Part shown: positions 39,009 to 48,225 of the stretch, one piece after another
Layout of the letters: every line of letters begins with the position of its first letter
How positions within the stretch are numbered: the first letter of the stretch is position 1
From: Burkholderia seminalis DSM 23518
GTDB lineage: Bacteria > Pseudomonadota > Gammaproteobacteria > Burkholderiales > Burkholderiaceae
Length of the DNA stretch: 64,000 bases
Reading direction: 5' to 3'
Assembly: GCF_902832885.1 (NCBI RefSeq)
Contig: NZ_CADFDK010000003.1
Location: 248,001 to 312,000 of the forward strand
Notes under the pieces: generated by a model
Told to the model about the DNA's origin: nothing
Databases searched by the model: none
What the model saw: the letters and a program-made list of their open reading frames with translations, nothing else
Translations under genes and position numbers: made by a program

Positions 39009-40229
39009 ATGCGACATCCCGTCCTGGTGCTCAACGCCGGCTCGTCGAGCCTCAAGTTCTCGGTCTACGACACGCACGAGGATCGCTCGCTCGATGCGGG
39101 CCTGCACGGGCAGGTCGAGAACCTGCATGGCACACCGCATCTGTTCGTGGCCGATGCGCACGGCGAGGTGCTCGCCGACAGCGCCGTCGCGCGACCGGGG
39201 CATCAAGGCGCGATCGAGGCGCTGCACACGTGGTTCGCCGCTCACGTCGGGCGAGAGGCCGCGTTCGACGGCGTCGGGCACCGGGTCGTGCATGGCGGTC
39301 CGTATTTCACCGCGCCGGTGCGGATCGATGCGCGCGTGCTCGATGCGATCGCGTCGCTTTCGCCGCTCGCGCCGCTGCACCAGCCGCATCACGTCGACGC
39401 GATCCGCGCGGTTGCCGCCGTGGCGCCGAACCTGCCGCAGGTCGCGTGTTTCGACACCGCGTTCCATGCGACGGTACCGGCGCTTGAACGGGAGTTCGCG
39501 CTGCCGCGCGCGCTGACCGAGCAGGGCATCGTGCGCTACGGGTTTCACGGGCTGTCGTACGAGTACATCGCGACGGCGCTCGCGGCACTCGATCCGTCGT
39601 GGGGGCGGCAACGGACGGTCGTCGCGCACCTCGGCAACGGCGCGAGCCTGTGTGCGCTCGCGAACGGCCGCAGCGTCGCGACGACGATGGGGTTCACGGC
39701 CGTCGACGGACTGCCGATGGGCACGCGCACGGGCGCGCTGGACCCGGGCGTGATCCTGTACCTGCAGCGTCACGCCGGCCTGTCGCTCGACGAGGTCGAG
39801 CATCTGATCTATGCCGAATCGGGCTTGCTCGGCGTGTCCGGCGTGTCGAGCGACATGCGCACGCTGCTCGCGAGCGACGCACCGTCGGCCGCGCATGCGG
39901 TCGAGCTGTTCGCCTATCGCGCGGCCCGCGAACTCGCCGCGCTGGCCGGCGTGCTCGGCGGCCTCGACGCGCTCGTGTTCACGGCAGGCATCGGCGAGCA
40001 CGCGCCGCGCGTGCGTGAACGGATCTGCAGCCGCGCGGCGTGGCTCGGCATCGTGCTCGACGACGCGGCGAACGCCGCCGGCCTGCCGGTGATTTCGAGC
40101 GACGCGTCGCGCGTGACGGTGCACGTGATCCCGACCGACGAGAACCTGATGATCGCGCGGCACACGCGCCGCGTGCTGGACGACGCAATCCCTTCCATGC
40201 CGTATCCGACCTCGCGAGACCTCCGATGA
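39009..40229 (+). CDS. ackA: Acetate kinase
   Basis: 406 residues from the ATG at 39009. Conserved blocks: VLNAGSSSLKFSVYD (phosphate-binding strand), HRVVHGG, CFDTAFHATVP, YGFHGLSYEYI, HLGNGASLCA, GLPMGTRTGALDPG and FTAGIGEHAPRVRE. All ASKHA catalytic elements, including the Asp of CFDTAFH and Arg of the RTG loop, are present. It forms ATP and acetate from acetyl phosphate made by Pta, 10 bp upstream. Its stop overlaps the next start (ATGA), so the PhaC-like gene is co-translated. Confidence 0.95.
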   Translation: MRHPVLVLNAGSSSLKFSVYDTHEDRSLDAGLHGQVENLHGTPHLFVADAHGEVLADSAVARPGHQGAIEALHTWFAAHVGREAAFDGVGHRVVHGGPYFTAPVRIDARVLDAIASLSPLAPLHQPHHVDAIRAVAAVAPNLPQVACFDTAFHATVPALEREFALPRALTEQGIVRYGFHGLSYEYIATALAALDPSWGRQRTVVAHLGNGASLCALANGRSVATTMGFTAVDGLPMGTRTGALDPGVILYLQRHAGLSLDEVEHLIYAESGLLGVSGVSSDMRTLLASDAPSAAHAVELFAYRAARELAALAGVLGGLDALVFTAGIGEHAPRVRERICSRAAWLGIVLDDAANAAGLPVISSDASRVTVHVIPTDENLMIARHTRRVLDDAIPSMPYPTSRDLR

Positions 40230-41347
40230 CAGCACGCGACACGTCTTCCCCTGCCGTCAGCGCCCCCGCGCTGCCGATTTTCTGGCCGATGGCCGCCGCC
40301 ACGGCGATGTTTGCGGCCGGCTCCGAGATCACGGCGCGCAATCTCCGCTTCCTCTCGGAAGAGGAGAAGCTCCATTTCGAAGCGCATCCGGCGCTGGCAT
40401 CCGCGAACCGGCCGTTGCTGGAGCTGCGGACGATGACGTTCCGCGATTATTCGGCCGCGCCGGCACATGGGCTGCCGACGATCGTCGATGCGCCGTACGC
40501 GGGGCACAGCGCGATGATCGCCGACTACCAGCCGGGGCAGAGCCTGATGCAGACGCTGCGCGAGCACGGCGTGACGCGTCTGTACCTGACCGACTGGCGC
40601 TCGGCCACCGAGGACATGAAGGACCTCGAGATCGACCAGTATCTGGCCGAGCTGAACGTGTGCGTCGACGAACTCGGCGGCCGCGTGAATCTCGTCGGCC
40701 TGTGTCAGGGCGGCTGGATGTCCGCGATGTACGCGGCGCGTTTCCCGCACAAGGTCGCGAGCCTCGTGCTGGCAGGCTCGCCGATCGACACCGATGCGGG
40801 CGACGGCCCGATCAAGCGGATGGCGCACACGTATCCGACGTCGTTCTACGAGGAACTCGTCGCGATGGGCGGCGGGCTGATGCGCGGACGCTTCATGCTG
40901 CGCGGCTGGAAGAACATGCATCCCGACCAGCACTATCTCGCCGAGCACGTCGACCTGTACGAGCATCTCGACGATCCCGAATACCTGCGCAAGCGCGAGG
41001 TGTTCGCGAACTGGTACGAAAGCCCGATCGACCTGCCGGGACGCTGGTACCTGCAGGCGATCGGGCAGATCTTCAAGGAGAACCGGCTCGCGAAGGGCTC
41101 GTTCGTCGCGCTCGGGCGCACGCTCGACCTGAAGGACATCGCATGCCCGGCCTATCTGCTCGCCGGCGAGGCCGACGACATCACGACGCCGGAGCAGGTG
41201 TTCGGCGCGCGCGATCTGCTCGGAACGCCTGCGTCGAGGATCGAGAGCCGGCTCGTGCCGGGCGGCCATATCGGCCTGTTCATGGGGACGCGCACGCTGA
41301 AGACGGTGTGGCCCGACATCGCGCGATGGATCGCGGCGCAACGCTAG
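40226..41347 (+). CDS. PhaC-like alpha/beta hydrolase (PHA synthase/depolymerase-related)
   Basis: 373 residues from the ATG at 40226. An alpha/beta hydrolase fold with the nucleophile elbow VGLCQGGW, i.e. GxCxGG with Cys in place of Ser, as in PHA synthases (class III box GICQGG). Acid Asp lies in EADDITTPEQ and the His in GGHIGLFMG. It is shorter at the N-terminus than class I PhaC but near class III PhaC length. Its place behind pta-ackA suggests handling of 3-hydroxyacyl chains as carbon or redox storage. Polymerase and hydrolase roles cannot be separated by eye. Confidence 0.72.
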   Translation: MTARDTSSPAVSAPALPIFWPMAAATAMFAAGSEITARNLRFLSEEEKLHFEAHPALASANRPLLELRTMTFRDYSAAPAHGLPTIVDAPYAGHSAMIADYQPGQSLMQTLREHGVTRLYLTDWRSATEDMKDLEIDQYLAELNVCVDELGGRVNLVGLCQGGWMSAMYAARFPHKVASLVLAGSPIDTDAGDGPIKRMAHTYPTSFYEELVAMGGGLMRGRFMLRGWKNMHPDQHYLAEHVDLYEHLDDPEYLRKREVFANWYESPIDLPGRWYLQAIGQIFKENRLAKGSFVALGRTLDLKDIACPAYLLAGEADDITTPEQVFGARDLLGTPASRIESRLVPGGHIGLFMGTRTLKTVWPDIARWIAAQR

Positions 41348-41363
41348 GCCGGCGGGGGGCGAC

Positions 41364-42125
41364 ATGACATTGCGACACAAGCGGGGGCTCGTCGTCGGCA
41401 TCGCGAACGAACGGAGCATCGCGTGGGGATGCGCGCGCGCGTTTTGCCGGGCGGGCGCCACGCTCGCGGTGACCTGGCAGTCGGACAAGACCTTGCCGCA
41501 CGTCGAGCCGCTGTTCGCGCAACTCGACGCGCCGATCCGGATGCCGCTCGACGTCGGGCGGCCGGACCAGATGGCGGCGGTGTTCGACGCGCTTGCGGCG
41601 CAATGGGGCGCGATCGACTTCGTGCTGCATTCGGTCGCGTTTGCGCCGAAGGCCGATCTGCAGGGCCGCGTGGTCGACAGTTCGCCGGAAGGGTTTGCGC
41701 TCGCGATGGATACCTCGTGCCACTCGTTCATCCGGATGGCGAGGCTGGCCGAGCCGTTGATGACGCGCGGCGGGAGCCTGATGGCGATGAGCTATCTCGG
41801 CGCGGAGCAGGTCGTCGCGAACTACGGGGTGATGGGGCCGGTCAAGGCCGCGCTCGAGGCGAGCGTGCGGTACCTGGCGGCCGAACTCGGCGGCGCGGGC
41901 ATTCGCGTCAACGCGATTTCGCCGGGCGTGCTGCCGACGCGCGCGGCGTCGGGCCTGCCGGACTTCGGCCGGCTGCTTGACGACACCGCGCGCCGGGCAC
42001 CGCTGCATCACGCGCTCGACATCGACGACGTCGGTGCGTTCTGCGCGTTTCTTGCCAGCGACGGCGCACGGGCGATCACGGGCGGCACGCACTATGTCGA
42101 TTCCGGTATGCACATGCTCGGTTAG
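41364..42125 (+). CDS. fabI: FabI-type enoyl-ACP reductase
   Basis: 253 residues. Classical FabI-type SDR: GIANERSIAWGCARAF (divergent NADH-binding loop of enoyl reductases), HSVAFAPKADL, SYLGAEQVVANYGVMGPVKAALEASVRYLA with the catalytic Tyr-x6-Lys, and RVNAISPGVLPT. It is a second, accessory FabI; the housekeeping copy is expected elsewhere. Transcribed with pta-ackA-PhaC-like (16-bp gap), it could reduce enoyl chains when NADH is in excess. Confidence 0.9.
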   Translation: MTLRHKRGLVVGIANERSIAWGCARAFCRAGATLAVTWQSDKTLPHVEPLFAQLDAPIRMPLDVGRPDQMAAVFDALAAQWGAIDFVLHSVAFAPKADLQGRVVDSSPEGFALAMDTSCHSFIRMARLAEPLMTRGGSLMAMSYLGAEQVVANYGVMGPVKAALEASVRYLAAELGGAGIRVNAISPGVLPTRAASGLPDFGRLLDDTARRAPLHHALDIDDVGAFCAFLASDGARAITGGTHYVDSGMHMLG

Positions 42126-42629
42126 GCTTCCGCATGCATATGAGGCGATCGTCGATCGAGATCCTGCCTCGAAGAGCAGATCCGCTCCGCCGTGCTCACG
42201 ATGCTGGCCGAGGCGGGCGACAGCGCGCCGGCTAGCAGTACCGTAACCGACTGAATCGCCCGGAAAATGCCGGTTAGCGCGGAAGAAAGATAAAAGATCG
42301 AGGGCTCGCGAACAGGCCGATTGCGTGCAACCCCAATAGCGGCAAGGGCCGGCTGCAGGCAACTCGGCACCCTGAAGTCGCCACATTTCGCATGAAAAGG
42401 ACGCATACCCCGCCCGCGTCATCAAGGGCCAAACCAACGAACAAACGCTCGGGTTGCGACAAATTGCACCGGATACGCCCTTGATTCAAGGGGAAGCGCT
42501 ACGGGTTTGCACTCGAATCAATTGCAATGCGATTATTTGTATTCCATTGCAATTTTGATGATCCTATCCTTCGCAACATGAATTGACCGGCGGCAACGGC
42601 AACCGGTGCAACCTGGCGAGGAATGGAAC
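42126..42629. other. Intergenic region (504 bp) upstream of the catabolic operon
   Basis: No supported gene. A short frame at about 42154-42255 without a start codon may be a gene scrap. A 15-bp perfect palindrome (CCCTTGA-t-TCAAGGG, 42478-42492) and AT-rich operator-like sequences (42520-42556) lie before the FAD oxidase. Confidence 0.55.
42520..42538. promoter_or_regulatory. Candidate IclR operator upstream of the hydroxyacid dehydrogenase operon
   Basis: AATTGCAATGCGATTATTT differs at only two of 19 positions from a sequence in the iclR/oxidase intergenic region (50043-50061). A related half, CCATTGCAATTTT, follows at 42544-42556. The shared core is an AATTG-N5-CAATT-like inverted repeat. 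Confidence 0.55.
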
Positions 42630-44057
42630 ATGGAAGTCGAGGTCGGACTGATCGCAGCACTACAAGCGAAATTGGGCGCAGATGCGGTGCTGACCGCCGA
42701 AACTGACATGGCGGGCTTCGTCGAGGACTTTAGAGGGCGTTACAAGGGCCGCGCGCTGTGTGTCGCGCATCCGTCGTCGACGGAGCAGGTCGCTTTCATC
42801 GTCAGACAGTGCGCCGCGCACGGCGTGTCGGTCCTGCCGCAAGGCGGCAACACGAGTCTGTGCGGTGGCGCAGTGCCGCGCAGCGCGGGTCCGGCACCTG
42901 TGATCGTCAGCCTCGCGCGCATGCGGCGCATCCGTGCGCTTGATGCCGCCAATCGCTCGATGGAAGTCGAAGCCGGTTGCATTCTGAAGACCGTGCAGGA
43001 CGAAGCGGCGGCGGTCAATTGCCTGTATCCCGTGAGCCTGGGCGCGGAAGGTTCCTGCCAGATAGGCGGCACGCTGTCGACGAATGCCGGCGGCACGAGC
43101 GTGCTGCGTTACGGCAATACGCGCGACAACGTACTCGGCTTGGAAGTCGTGCTCGCCGACGGCAGCATCTGGAACGGGCTGCGTAGCCTGCGTAAGGACA
43201 ATACCGGTATCGATCTCAAACAGGTGTTCATTGGTGCGGAAGGCACGCTCGGCATCGTCACCGCCGCGACGCTCAAGCTGCATCCGCTGCCCACTCACCA
43301 CGCGCTCGCGTGGTTTGCACCGGTCAGCCCCGAAGCGGCTCTGCGCGTACTCGGCATGTTCCAGACAAACTGTGGATCGCGTCTGTCTGCTTATGAATTG
43401 ATGAACGCGCGGCAATTGCAGCTCGTGGTCGAGCGCGTGTCGGACCGTCGCAACCCGCTGGCGGAAACGCATGCGTGGCACGTACTGGTCGAATTGTCGG
43501 ATACGCGCGATGGCGCGGAGATGGAGGCCATCCTGCAGCGCACGCTCGAGGAAGCCGCAGAAGCGGATCTGATCGAGGACGCGATCATCGCCATGAGCGA
43601 CGCGCAGCGCGCGAATCTCTGGGAAGTGCGCCACAGCGTGACCGAGGCAAACAAGGGCGCGGGCGTGGGCTTGACGACAGATTGTTCGGTGCCGATCTCC
43701 GCCGTGCCGACCTTCATCGACGATGCCACGCGCGCCGTGCATGAGATCGCGCCAGATCTGGACGTGGTGATCGTCGGGCACATGGGTGACGGCAATATTC
43801 ACTTCATCCCGATGTTTTCCTTCTCGGCATGGCAAGCGCTGGCCGATGCGCCGTCGATGGGCAGTGCGCTGCGTCGCGCCGTCAACGACGTGGCGCATCG
43901 GCTCGGCGGTTCGTTCAGTGCGGAGCATGGCATCGGCGAAACCGGTCTCGTCGAAATGGCGCACTACAAGTCGTCGGTCGAACTGGCCGCGATGCGCGCC
44001 ATCAAGCAGGCGCTGGACCCGAACAATCTCATGAATCCGGGGCGTCTCATTCCCTGA
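42630..44057 (+). CDS. FAD-linked D-2-hydroxyacid dehydrogenase (GlcD/D2HGDH family)
   Basis: 475 residues from the ATG at 42630. FAD-binding PCMH domain: VLPQGGNTSLCGGAVP, GAEGSCQIGGTLSTNAGG and NTGIDLKQVFIGAEGTLGIVTAATLKL. The C-terminal half ends with metal-binding VGHMGDGNIHF and FSAEHGIGE, as in D-lactate, glycolate and D-2-hydroxyglutarate dehydrogenases. It oxidises a D-2-hydroxyacid to the 2-oxoacid and passes electrons to a carrier. It heads an operon with an ABC importer and a DapA-type lyase, so the imported substrate probably yields a hydroxyacid. Confidence 0.88.
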   Translation: MEVEVGLIAALQAKLGADAVLTAETDMAGFVEDFRGRYKGRALCVAHPSSTEQVAFIVRQCAAHGVSVLPQGGNTSLCGGAVPRSAGPAPVIVSLARMRRIRALDAANRSMEVEAGCILKTVQDEAAAVNCLYPVSLGAEGSCQIGGTLSTNAGGTSVLRYGNTRDNVLGLEVVLADGSIWNGLRSLRKDNTGIDLKQVFIGAEGTLGIVTAATLKLHPLPTHHALAWFAPVSPEAALRVLGMFQTNCGSRLSAYELMNARQLQLVVERVSDRRNPLAETHAWHVLVELSDTRDGAEMEAILQRTLEEAAEADLIEDAIIAMSDAQRANLWEVRHSVTEANKGAGVGLTTDCSVPISAVPTFIDDATRAVHEIAPDLDVVIVGHMGDGNIHFIPMFSFSAWQALADAPSMGSALRRAVNDVAHRLGGSFSAEHGIGETGLVEMAHYKSSVELAAMRAIKQALDPNNLMNPGRLIP

Positions 44058-44152
44058 GCTTGGCGGATGTGATCGGAGCGCAGGCCAGCTCGTCAATCGG
44101 TCGATTACTGCGTTCAATGATTAATACGTAGTACAAATCTTTGGAGTTCACG

Positions 44153-45253
44153 ATGAAGTCGAAGAAATCCGAGCACTGCACGATCGAAAATCCGGCACGC
44201 CGAAGCGTGATGAAACTGGCGGCCGCCGGTGCGGCGTCGGTGGCGTTTCCATTTGTCTGGACTCCGGCGCGTGCAGCGAACAAGCGCATCGTCGTTCGAG
44301 ACGACGGTGGGATCTATACGAAGGCGTACCGGGCCGTCTACTACGAGCCGTTCGCCAAGGCGACCGGCATCGAGGTGGTCGGCGTGCAGGCGAACGCGGA
44401 ACCGACCGCGCAGATCAAGAGCATGGTGGACGCTGGCAGCTACACCTGGGACATGGCGAAGATCAGCCAGCCGGCCGTGCTGATGCTCACGGCGGGCGGC
44501 AAGGAATATCTCGAGCGCCACGGACTCGAAGCCGATCCGGCCGTATCGAAAGTCCCCAGCCAATATATGTCGCCGTTCGCGGTGGGCACGAACGTGTATG
44601 CGACCGTACTGGCGTATCGCGCCGATGCGTTCAAGGGCCGCAAGGCGCCGTCGTCGTGGGCCGATCTCTGGAACGTGAACGAGTTTCCGGGTCGCCGCGC
44701 CATGCGCAAATATCCGTTCGACACCATCGAGGAAGCACTGATGGCGTCGGGCGTTCAACCCGGCCAGGTGTATCCCTGCAATCTCGACCGCGCGTTCGCG
44801 AGCCTCGACAAGATCTCGAAGCACGTCGATGTCTGGTGGACGACGGGCGCACAGGTTGAGCAGATGCTCGGCTCCGGCGAAGTCGCGATGGTCGCGACCT
44901 GGGCGTCGCGCGCGCAATCGGCGATGGCCAACGGTGCACCGGTTTCCATCGTCTGGAACCAGAACATCTGGGGCTGTGACAGCTGGGCGATCCTGAAAGG
45001 CACGCCGAACGCGAATGCCTGCCGCGAATTCATCAAGTTCGCGACCGATCCGAAGCGCCAGGCGCAACTTGTCGATTACTTCCCGGCGGGCCTCACACTG
45101 CCTGCGGCGTTCAATTATGTGAAGCCCGAAGTCGCGAAAAATTGTCCGACCTTTCCGGACAACATGAAGACTGGTGTCCATATCGATGCGAAGTACTGGC
45201 TGCAAAACCAGAGTACTGCGCTGGAACGATTCAACCGTTGGATTCTTTCCTGA
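44153..45253 (+). CDS. ABC transporter substrate-binding protein, polyamine type (PotD-like)
   Basis: 366 residues from the ATG at 44153 (TGGAG RBS at 44142). The N-terminus carries a twin-arginine signal (ARRSVMKLAAAGAASVAF) with cleavage near ARA-AN, suggesting export in folded form through Tat. The mature part fits family 1 binding proteins for spermidine/putrescine and related compounds: IVVRDDGGIYTKAY, WDMAKIS, PSSWADLW, and WGCDSWAILKGTPNANACREFIKFATDP. The true ligand is not readable; context points to a carboxylated compound feeding the dehydrogenase and lyase. Confidence 0.88.
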   Translation: MKSKKSEHCTIENPARRSVMKLAAAGAASVAFPFVWTPARAANKRIVVRDDGGIYTKAYRAVYYEPFAKATGIEVVGVQANAEPTAQIKSMVDAGSYTWDMAKISQPAVLMLTAGGKEYLERHGLEADPAVSKVPSQYMSPFAVGTNVYATVLAYRADAFKGRKAPSSWADLWNVNEFPGRRAMRKYPFDTIEEALMASGVQPGQVYPCNLDRAFASLDKISKHVDVWWTTGAQVEQMLGSGEVAMVATWASRAQSAMANGAPVSIVWNQNIWGCDSWAILKGTPNANACREFIKFATDPKRQAQLVDYFPAGLTLPAAFNYVKPEVAKNCPTFPDNMKTGVHIDAKYWLQNQSTALERFNRWILS

Positions 45254-45283
45254 TCTTTCAGCACTTTCCGGATTTCGACGCGA

Positions 45284-46393
45284 ATGTCAGCTACCAATCT
45301 CACTGTCAACGGACTCAGCAAGCGCTACGGCGATTTCGTCGCGCTTGCCCCGACGGATCTCGACGTCGCCCAGGGCGAATTCCTGACCCTGCTCGGGCCG
45401 AGCGGATCGGGCAAGACCACTTTGCTCAGCCTGATCGCGGGGCTGTCGCATCCCGATAGCGGCAGCATTCACATCAACGGGACCGACGTAACCTACGGCG
45501 CGCCGTACGAACGTGACATCGGCATGGTGTTTCAGAACTATGCGCTGTTCCCGCACATGACGGTGGGCGAAAACATCGCGTTCCCGTTGCAGATGCGCAA
45601 GGTCGACGCCGCCGCGACGCGTAAGCGCGTCGCCGAAGCACTGGAGATGGTGCATCTTCCGCACTTGGCCGGGCGTTATCCGCGCGAGCTGTCCGGTGGC
45701 CAGCAGCAGCGGATCGCGCTGGCGCGTTGCATGGTGTATCGCCCGTCGATCATCCTGATGGACGAGCCCCTGGGCGCGCTCGACAAGAAGCTGCGCGATC
45801 ACATGCAGCTCGAAATCAAGCGCATTCACCGCGACCTCGGCACCACGATCGTCTACGTGACACACGATCAGGAAGAGGCGATGACGATGTCGGACCGCAT
45901 CTGCCTAATGAACGCCGGCGCGATCGCACAACTTGGCACGCCTGCTGATCTGTATTTTCGGCCCAAAAGCGTGTTTGTGGCCGATTTCCTCGGCGAATCG
46001 AATCTGCTCGACGCCACGGTGTCGTCGCGCGACGACGAACGCGTGGGTATCGCCATCGGCGGGCGCCACTGCGGTCACGCGATGGCGTACGACGGCAGCC
46101 TGCGCCCCGGCAGCAAGGCGCGGATCATGATCCGTCCGCAGAACCTGCATGTGGAAGCCGGCAACATCGGTGCGGACCAGCCGAACCAGGCGGAGTCGAT
46201 GCAGGCGCGGCTCACCGACATCATGGTGACCGGCGGCATGACGAAGCTGTATTTGCAGGCCATCGAGCCCGTGAACGGCGGCACGGAAGTGATCGCCGCG
46301 TTCCCGACCAACCGGCTCGGCGAGCAATACGAGATCGGCCAGGCGCTGCGCCTGCGCTGGTCGGCGTCCGATGCCGTCGCGATTGCGGAGTAA
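45284..46393 (+). CDS. ABC transporter ATPase, PotA/FbpC type
   Basis: 369 residues. Walker A GPSGSGKTT, Q-loop FQNYALFPHMTV, signature LSGGQQQR, Walker B ILMDEPLGALD and switch THDQEEAMTMSDR, followed by a C-terminal TOBE-type regulatory domain (about 245-369). Typical of importers for polyamines, iron or 2-aminoethylphosphonate. Lies between the binding protein and the permease, 3 bp before the latter. Confidence 0.93.
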   Translation: MSATNLTVNGLSKRYGDFVALAPTDLDVAQGEFLTLLGPSGSGKTTLLSLIAGLSHPDSGSIHINGTDVTYGAPYERDIGMVFQNYALFPHMTVGENIAFPLQMRKVDAAATRKRVAEALEMVHLPHLAGRYPRELSGGQQQRIALARCMVYRPSIILMDEPLGALDKKLRDHMQLEIKRIHRDLGTTIVYVTHDQEEAMTMSDRICLMNAGAIAQLGTPADLYFRPKSVFVADFLGESNLLDATVSSRDDERVGIAIGGRHCGHAMAYDGSLRPGSKARIMIRPQNLHVEAGNIGADQPNQAESMQARLTDIMVTGGMTKLYLQAIEPVNGGTEVIAAFPTNRLGEQYEIGQALRLRWSASDAVAIAE

Positions 46394-46396
46394 GTC

Positions 46397-48199
46397 ATGA
46401 ATCCTTTCGCGCTCACTGTTCCCGCCGAGGCGAACCGCACTGGCCTGCAACGGCTGCGCTGGCGCCGCGCGCTGCGCATCGCCGCGATGGTCGCGCCGAT
46501 CGTCGTGCTTCTGGCGGTGTTCCTGATTTACCCCGTCGGGCAATTGCTGCTGCTGAGCATTCGCGACGACAGCGGCTTCTCGCTCACCGAATACCGACGG
46601 CTGTTCGCGTCGCCCGTCTACATCGAAGTGCTGTGGGTGACGATGAAAATCTCGCTGCTCACGACGTTCTTTTCAGTGCTGACCGCTTATCCCGTCGCGC
46701 TGTTCATTTCGACGCTCACGCGCGAGCGCAAGAGCAAGGTGTTGTACTGGGTGCTGCTGTCGTTCTGGACCAGCTTTCTCGTACGTACGTTCGCATGGGT
46801 GGTGCTGCTCGGGCGCAACGGCGTCATCAACTGGACGCTGATGCATCTCGGCATCATCGATCAGCCGCTCGATCTCCTCTACAACCTGTCCGCCGTGATC
46901 GTCGGCATGGTGCATGCGCTGATGCCGCTCGCGATCCTCACGATGCTTTCAGTGATGGAGAATATCGACCGTCGCCTGCCGACCGCTGCGGCGACGCTTG
47001 GCGCGCGCCCGGGCACCGTGTTCTGGAAGGTGTATTTCCCGCTCTCGCTGCCGGGCGTCGCGTCGTCGGCGCTGATGGTGTTCGTCACCGCGATCGGCTT
47101 CTTCATCACGCCGGCGCTGCTCGGCGGCCGTCGCCAGACCATGATCACGCAGCTCATCATCGACCAGGTGATGCAGGCGCTGAACTGGCGCTTCGCTGGC
47201 GCGATCTCGGTGCTGTTGCTCGTGGTGGTGCTGGTGGTGTTCGTGGTCTACGACCGCATGGTGGGCCTTTCGGCGATGGCCGGCGGCAGCTCCACGACGG
47301 GCACGCCGCAGAGCGGCCGCCGCTGGAGCCGAAAGGCAGGCGACGTCGTGCTGACCGCGCTCGGAAATCTGACCGACGCCGTGTTGCATATTGTGCCGAC
47401 GCCGCGCCGCAGCGCGAGCGGCGACAAGCAGCGTTCGCTCCGCACGGTGGTCTGGCTGATCCTGATCTTCTTGAGCGCGCCCGCGTTCCTCATGATTCCG
47501 CTGTCGTTCGACTCGCTCTCGGGTCTCGCGTGGCCGCCCCACGGCTTCTCGTTGCAGTGGTATCAGCAGGTCGCGGATTCGCCGCTCTGGATGCAGGCCG
47601 TCACGCGGTCGCTCTTGGTCGGCGTGGGCACCGGCGTGCTTTCGATGGTGATCGGTACACCCGCCGCGTTCCTGCTCGTGCGCGGCGGCCTCAAGTGGAA
47701 TGCGGCGATGCTGGCCTTCGTGCTCGCGCCGATTGTGGTGCCGCGCATGATTCTGGCGGTCGGGGTGTTCTACTTCTTCGCCCGCATCGGCCTGGTCGGC
47801 TCGTCGTTCGGGCTGATACTCGCGCATACGGTCGTGGCTGTGCCCTACGTCGTCATCACGATGATGGCGGTGCTGCGCAACTACGACGTGCGTCTCGATC
47901 TCGCCGCGCAGAGCATGGGCGCACGCCGTTTCACGACACTGCGCCGCGTGACGTTCCCGATTCTCGGCGCGGGTTTGATGTCGTCGTTCCTGTTCGCGTT
48001 TGCCACGTCGTTCGATGAACTCACGATTGCGCTGTTCACCTCGGGCGGTTTGAGCACGACGCTCCCCAAGCAGTTCTGGGACGAGACGACCATGCAGATC
48101 TCGCCCGTGATCGCTGCCGTCTCGACGTGCTTGTTTGTCTTCATTTCGGTGCTGATCGCGGTTGCAGACCGCCTGCGCCGCCGCAGTCTGGCTTCCTGA
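46397..48199 (+). CDS. Fused ABC permease (PotB-PotC type)
   Basis: 600 residues comprising two consecutive permease units that are normally separate proteins: residues ~1-300 PotB-like (segments from about 26-50; EAA loop AAATLGARPGTVFWKVYFPLSLPG) and ~330-600 PotC-like (EAA loop AAQSMGARRFTTLRRVTFPILGAG). About twelve membrane helices are visible, with a charged linker at ~295-345. The fusion implies a fixed heterodimeric pore. Operon position confirms it as the membrane part of the importer. Confidence 0.9.
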   Translation: MNPFALTVPAEANRTGLQRLRWRRALRIAAMVAPIVVLLAVFLIYPVGQLLLLSIRDDSGFSLTEYRRLFASPVYIEVLWVTMKISLLTTFFSVLTAYPVALFISTLTRERKSKVLYWVLLSFWTSFLVRTFAWVVLLGRNGVINWTLMHLGIIDQPLDLLYNLSAVIVGMVHALMPLAILTMLSVMENIDRRLPTAAATLGARPGTVFWKVYFPLSLPGVASSALMVFVTAIGFFITPALLGGRRQTMITQLIIDQVMQALNWRFAGAISVLLLVVVLVVFVVYDRMVGLSAMAGGSSTTGTPQSGRRWSRKAGDVVLTALGNLTDAVLHIVPTPRRSASGDKQRSLRTVVWLILIFLSAPAFLMIPLSFDSLSGLAWPPHGFSLQWYQQVADSPLWMQAVTRSLLVGVGTGVLSMVIGTPAAFLLVRGGLKWNAAMLAFVLAPIVVPRMILAVGVFYFFARIGLVGSSFGLILAHTVVAVPYVVITMMAVLRNYDVRLDLAAQSMGARRFTTLRRVTFPILGAGLMSSFLFAFATSFDELTIALFTSGGLSTTLPKQFWDETTMQISPVIAAVSTCLFVFISVLIAVADRLRRRSLAS

Positions 48200-48225
48200 C
48201 TGGTTTTCCTTGAGAGATTGATTGA

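Noticed and set aside
42154-42255. Possible small gene after fabI (frame ending SSTVTD)
   Set aside because: No start codon or RBS; too short to assign and could be a chance frame.
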